Assembly: GCF_032854445.1 (NCBI RefSeq) | Contig: NC_088307.1 | Span: forward strand, 25,557,953-25,621,952 | Source of the DNA: Liolophura sinensis | Taxonomy: Eukaryota; Mollusca; Polyplacophora; Chitonida; Chitonidae | Reading direction: 5' to 3' | Length of the DNA stretch: 64,000 bases | Shown here: piece by piece, positions 58,894 to 64,000 of the stretch | Layout: each line of letters opens with the position of its first letter | Numbering within the stretch: the stretch's first letter is position 1 | The notes under the pieces: model-generated | Database searches by the model: none | The model's input: only the letters and a program-made list of their open reading frames with translations | Told to the model about the DNA's origin: nothing | Translations under genes and position numbers: made by a program

Positions 58894-59093
58894 NNNNNNN
58901 NNNNNNNNNNNNNNNNNNNNNNNNNNNNNNNNNNNNNNNNNNNNNNNNNNNNNNNNNNNNNNNNNNNNNNNNNNNNNNNNNNNNNNNNNNNNNNNNNNNN
59001 NNNNNNNNNNNNNNNNNNNNNNNNNNNNNNNNNNNNNNNNNNNNNNNNNNNNNNNNNNNNNNNNNNNNNNNNNNNNNNNNNNNNNNNNNNNNN
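58894..59093. other. assembly gap, 200 N
   Basis: Exactly 200 N, a round number typical of a placeholder of unknown true length. Confidence 1.
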
Positions 59094-59979
59094 AGGTTGC
59101 ATGAGATATGTCAGGTGCCCTCTTTGTGGAGCACCAGTTTCCTCCACATTCTGCCTGGTTTCCTCAAGGTTTTGCCTGGTTTCCTCAAGGTTTTGCCTAT
59201 TTTCCTCAACACAAAACGGCCATTACATAAATGAAATGCTTTAAGTACAGACAGTGTACAATGTAATTTAAAAAAAAAAATCTTTGTTTGAATTTGTCAT
59301 GTACAACTCTTTTACGACTTCAATCCACATGACCAGATGTATAGTGCTATAAAGTTTACCTTTAAGAAAAAAAAAATTGTCTTCAATCATAAACCTGCTG
59401 TAAGACTGTCCATCGGTTTACAGTTTTTCAAACTTGCACATCTGTATCTACATGTAGCTGAAAATAATTTCTGTAGAGAAGCACATCTCTATACCATGGT
59501 TGACCCTTGCTGCAGCCTTCAAATAAAACAACAATTCTGTGCCATTTATCTCCTGGTGACAGGAAATTCAGGCTGCCTGTCAAATCCACTGAGGTGGTCT
59601 TTGATGAGAAAAAAGGGGTTGGGGCTAACTTATTAGCTTCATACATTGTTATGATTTAGGGGGTATTCATAGGGAGTATTGAGGGGCTCAGCTGTCATGA
59701 GAGGGTTCACTGCCAGACCAAACATCCCCCCCACCCCACTCAACCTCCCACCCCTGAGTCAGGACACAGGGTGTCAGAACAGACAAGTTTAGCACCCCAC
59801 ACAACCATAAACAAATTAATTCATACCTGTCAGTTTTACCCCATAAGCTCAAAGGGCAGAGGTTTATTTACTGGCTGTATCGAGTCCTAGATTGTATACT
59901 CTGTAGCTATATGGGTATGTGTAAAACGACAGTAAGTAACGCTCATTTTACATGTTTAATATTATAAATACCGATGCCC

Positions 59980-60191
59980 TAATTCCTCAAGCTCTTCACA
60001 GAAAAACGAGCAACTTTCAGTGCAAATTTCTGCACCTTTCTAATTTGATATTGTAAACAAAATTTCATTGTTTGGGACACAAATTCCAGGAGTTCACGAA
60101 AAGTATAATTTTATCACATTGCTCAGATTAATGTCCACAGAATACAAAGTAATAAATATCTTCTAAGCACGTGAAAATGTTGAAGAATTTA
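59980..60191 (-). mobile_element. MITE, second-block copy
   Basis: Counterpart of 24423-24660 without the 25-bp internal duplication. Confidence 0.6.
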
Positions 60192-61576
60192 TAGCAGGCC
60201 ATATCTTGATTATCTGATTTATTAACTTATTTGCTTGAAGTTAAAGCTCCACTCAAGAATGTTTAACTTGCCTGAGGGCTTTCTAGTTTAAGGATGGAGG
60301 AAACCAAAGTGCTTGTGTTCCATGCCTGGTACCAAACAAATCTCCTGACTGAAGCATTCAGCATAAACATATTATTAGAGCCTGAAGCCTTATCAATCCA
60401 GATTTTGAAATTGTTACACTTATTAATATTGTCTGGTTTATTTTGCTTGGGGTTATATGCCAATTAACAAGAGTGTTTTATCTATATGGAAATGCTTGGA
60501 ATAGAGTATAGCCCCTTGTTACAGGTATATTAGTTCAAATAAAAGTCATGACTTGTTTTAATGTTAGTTGAAATTTAATCTGCAATTCTTTCAAATGCTA
60601 ATCTAAATTCTAATCTAACCTAATGGTCAGGGAAAGAAAATAATGACCCAAAACTTTTCTGTAATCCCTGCCCACTGACAAATAAATCACATAAAATTTG
60701 CAGAAATTTTTCACCAACTTTCAATATCTCTTTCGTGCAACACTTTGTACATTCTTAGAAGGGTAAATGGTTAGTGAAAAATTCATGAAATTATATGTAC
60801 ATGTACAGCGGATTTGCTGGGCAAACAGACCTCTTATCAGCAGGTAAGCCACACACATGCTTATCTGACGAAAAAAAAGCAAAAAAACGAAAAGAAAAAA
60901 GATGGAAAATGCCCTAAAATGCTAACCACTTAAGAAAGGAACTACTGAAGCTTATCACATGAAAAACAAAAGCCAGTAAATGGTTGTCAGCATCAAAGTG
61001 AAAAACGACCCACTGGGTCAAAAAAGAAATATTTGGGTCAGAATTCTTCAGAGGCTGTTAAGAAAACAAATGAGTTTGGAGAGAAAAACTGACCACATGT
61101 TTTAATAGCTGGAGTTTTCCTGTGCTGCTTTTTCTGCCCTCATATCTCATAAAAGTTCTTAACCTTAACAGTTCTGGCTGGACCAGTGTGTGATTGTTGT
61201 GGGAGTAAGGCATTCAGGGAGGAACCCTGGTGGCAGTTGAAGTCATTGAACTGGACGAATAACCTAACTGACAGACAGACAGACTTATCAATGTTATCAG
61301 GCATCAGTCACTGTGTCTGAGGATATCCATGTGTTGCCAGGTTTTCTCCCTCCAAATTGAAATACACCAGCATGTAACATGTGGGCACATGTACCTGTCC
61401 ATGCATGTTCTAATCAAGCTAACAGGAACTAGGAGTTCACAAAAACCTCCGGTAATTCTCTTAAAAAAGTGTGTATTTGTGAGGTAAACAAATATTACTT
61501 TAGGTGGAGAAACTTACATTTTCCCAGTAGGATATCATCCTACCTTCCACTCAAACCCCATAACACCTTTGTACGA

Positions 61577-61720
61577 GCATAGAAGGTCTGACAACAGCAT
61601 GTGGATGGTCATAGCTTTCTACCGGGCTTTGGCTGGTTTCCTCACCCCATCATGCTGGGTGCCGTCGCATAAGTGAAATATTCTTTAGTATGGCGAAAAA
61701 CACGATTCAAATCAATAAAA
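61577..61720 (+). mobile_element. SINE (Nin-like), first of pair, second-block copy
   Basis: Counterpart of 26041-26184, with near-identical sequence. Confidence 0.8.
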
Positions 61721-61734
61721 TCAAAACATATTTC

Positions 61735-61940
61735 TATGATCAACAGCAGCACATGCTGGCTTCCTCTTCGGCTGTAAGTAGAAGTAGGAAGGTCTGGCAG
61801 CAGCTTGCAGATGGTCGTGGGTTTCCCCCGGGCTCTGCTCGGTTTCCACCCACCATAATGCTGGCCCCGTCGTATAAGTGAAATATTCTTGAATACGGCG
61901 AAATGTACCAATCAAATAAATAAATAAATATGATCAACAG
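61735..61940 (+). mobile_element. SINE (Nin-like), second of pair, with TSD, second-block copy
   Basis: Counterpart of 26199-26400. The tail has one extra AAAT unit. TATGATCAACAG flanks it at 61735-61746 and 61929-61940. Confidence 0.92.
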
Positions 61941-63353
61941 ATCCGACAATTCATGCACCTGATATATTTTGTCACAGACAAAATTTTAAGCCATTTACCA
62001 TATACGTTTATTAAACTGTACGTCAGAAAGTCTCCGCTCAATAAATACTTCAAGGTTAAAACTGCTTTAAAACTAAAATTCATAAATGTATAGATATTAG
62101 AATCTAACAAAGAATCTGCTGTATTTGGCTACTTGGGTTTAGGCACATGGTAATGGATAAAAGAAATTGCATGCAAATCTCCATGGATCAATTCACAAAT
62201 TGTAATAACTACTAATTTATAAATTCATGTATGAATGTATACTTTTAAATATTAATTGTGCACATTTTGACATATCACACACAGGTAAAAAAAAATCACA
62301 GGAAATAATAATCATGAATCCAGACAATACAGTTTAAATTTTACAAAAACCTAAAGGAAAACTTCCCTACTTAGTGCAAACAAAATTTCATGCAGCAGTA
62401 TATGAATAAAAAGAAAACAAAAAATTGCTGAAAACTGGATTTGAACTCACACCTAAATTATTATCCTCTTCCCACCCATCTGATTCTATGTGAAGACCTG
62501 ATTAAATCCCTGTGAGGACTGGCTTGTAAAGAAAGGTCAATGGTACCTGCAGCAGCCTGGTCAGCACATGCTGTCTCGCCAGATCTCCAACCCGATACCC
62601 ATAATGTGGGCAAAGTGGTATTTTATGGGGCTTTGTTTAGATTCTGTTTCATCCTAGCTGACGGAGTCCCACCTACCACAGGTGGCTACCCAGCTCTGGC
62701 CCAAGACGCCATTACCACAACGGTATCATCTACAGGCCAACCTAAACACAAGACCTGCTCGAGAAACCGACACAGGCTGAGGCAATAGTATTGTTTAAAG
62801 AGCAAGATCAGTTTCTAAAGACAATTCCAGCTTTGATCTATGGCCACGTGGGCTCCAGATCGACATGGGAAATGATCTTCAGCAGTGGCTGGGGATTTGA
62901 CCAACACCACGGGGGAACCCACCAAAGTGGTCTGAGAGTGGCCTTACTGAGAGAAAGAGTGAAAAATCACCAGCGAGAATTACAAAGTATAAGCCTTGAT
63001 AGTGCTTTCATGACTGATGTCTCAAAGTCTTCTAACTGGCTGATCAGGTGAAAACAGACAAGGGATGAAGGTATCCACCTGATCCAAGCACAAAACAAAA
63101 AAAGTTTAAGCTCATTCAAACTTCATAGGATATGAATCAGATTCCAAGAATCATGAGTAAAATATTTTCAATATCTAATGTCTGGGATATACAATTGTAG
63201 TGTGAGACCTTAGTAACAGATAAATTATGGTAATTTATGCTGGAAGATGTATATAATACTTTACAGCTACAAGAAGATATGTCATAAGCGTATGTGAGGT
63301 ATTGCACTTCTCCTGAAGTTTGGTAAGTAAGAAATGAACGTTCACAAAGCACA

Positions 63354-63418
63354 TAAAAGAAATGAAACAATATTTTTGATGCCAACAGTTTTTTTCACAT
63401 GAGAAATTAATCGCACTT
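63354..63418 (-). repeat. element D flank of second 54-bp array
   Basis: Counterpart of 27836-27900. Confidence 0.6.
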
Positions 63419-64000
63419 CATGAAAAAAACCCCATTAATTGGCAGTATAAGGTGAATGAAATAGTCAGAATCATGAAAAAAACCCCATTAATTGGCAGTA
63501 TAAGGTGAATGAAATAGTCAGAATCATGAAAAAAAAACCCCATTAATTGGCAGTATAAGGTGAATGAAATAGTCAGAATCATGAAAAAAAAACCCCATTA
63601 ATTGGCAGTATAAGGTGAATGAAATAGTCAGAATCATGAAAAAAAAAAACCCATTAATTGGCAGTATAAGGTGAATGAAATAGTCAGAATCATGAAAAAA
63701 AAAACCCATTAATTGGCAGTATAAGGTGAATGACATAGTCAGAATCATGAAAAAAAACCCATTAATTGGCAGTATAAGGTGAATGACATAGTCAGAATCA
63801 TGAAAAAAAACCCATTAATTGGCAGTATAAGGTGAATGAAATAGTCAGAATCATGAAAAAAACCCCCATTAATTGGCAGTATAAGGTGAATGAAATAGTC
63901 AGAATCATGAAAAAAAACCCCCATTAATTGGCAGTATAAGGTGAATGAAATAGTCAGAATCATGAAAAAAAACCCCATTACTTGGCAGTATAAGGTGAAT
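63419..64000. repeat. 53-55-bp satellite array, second-block copy, runs off the window
   Basis: More than ten units, still continuing at 64000, versus about ten in the first block. Some units carry a private change (GAATGACATAG for GAATGAAATAG) not seen in the first array, so the two arrays have diverged in both length and content. Confidence 0.95.

Larger units (their letters stand above)
59094..64000. repeat. 4.9-kb block, copy 2 of the near-identical duplication
   Basis: Starts at the first base after the gap with AGGTTGCATGAGATATGTCA, identical to 23537 onward, and continues collinear to the window end. Differences are scattered substitutions and small indels, for example in poly-A runs, a missing 25-bp duplication near 60020 and a shorter stretch near 61941. 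No gene is present in either copy. Confidence 0.95.

Overview
This is a eukaryotic, AT-rich, intron- or intergenic-type window with no protein-coding gene I can support. The dispersed repeats are tRNA-derived SINEs. One family has a conserved block reading GGTTTCCTCCCACCATAATG and ends in an (AAAT)n tail; another ends in (ATTC/ACTC)n. I associate these with lophotrochozoans, most likely a marine mollusc, but this rests on recall of repeat style and was not searched. Almost all long open frames are by-products of tandem repeats whose unit lacks stop codons.

Layout. 1-9 kb: a 3-kb array of 52/49-bp units with higher-order structure, a gap, then a 1.2-kb array of 12/16-bp units joined to a decayed ~50-bp array. 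9-15 kb: mostly unique sequence with several SINEs, one carrying a perfect 12-bp target-site duplication. 15-22 kb: a 63-bp array, a decayed ~100-bp repeat, a 3-copy ~118-126-bp repeat, a broken coding-like segment on the minus strand at 18.1-18.6 kb, then adjacent 28-bp and 60-bp arrays. 23.5-28.5 kb: a block that recurs nearly unchanged at 59.1-64.0 kb, including a SINE pair, a MITE and a 54-bp array. 31-42 kb: a 25-bp array, many SINEs, a 21-bp array with a 420-codon frame, a 23/27-bp array and a possible hAT-type element. 42-59 kb: mainly unique sequence with scattered SINEs, MITEs and short arrays, including a 43-bp array that repeats TGAGTCA. A 200-N gap lies at 58894-59093.

Tandem arrays fill roughly a fifth of the window. 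The most informative points are as follows. (1) The 4.9-kb near-duplicate begins exactly at the gap, which suggests an uncollapsed haplotype or a segmental duplication. (2) The 54-bp satellite appears to be an amplified internal piece of a dispersed element whose unexpanded copies lie elsewhere in the window. (3) A ~200-bp MITE family has ~21-bp inverted ends and TA targets. (4) Many SINE copies are 5'-truncated yet flanked by target-site duplications. No rRNA, CRISPR array, operon or prokaryotic signal is present. I cannot exclude short exons in the unique stretches.
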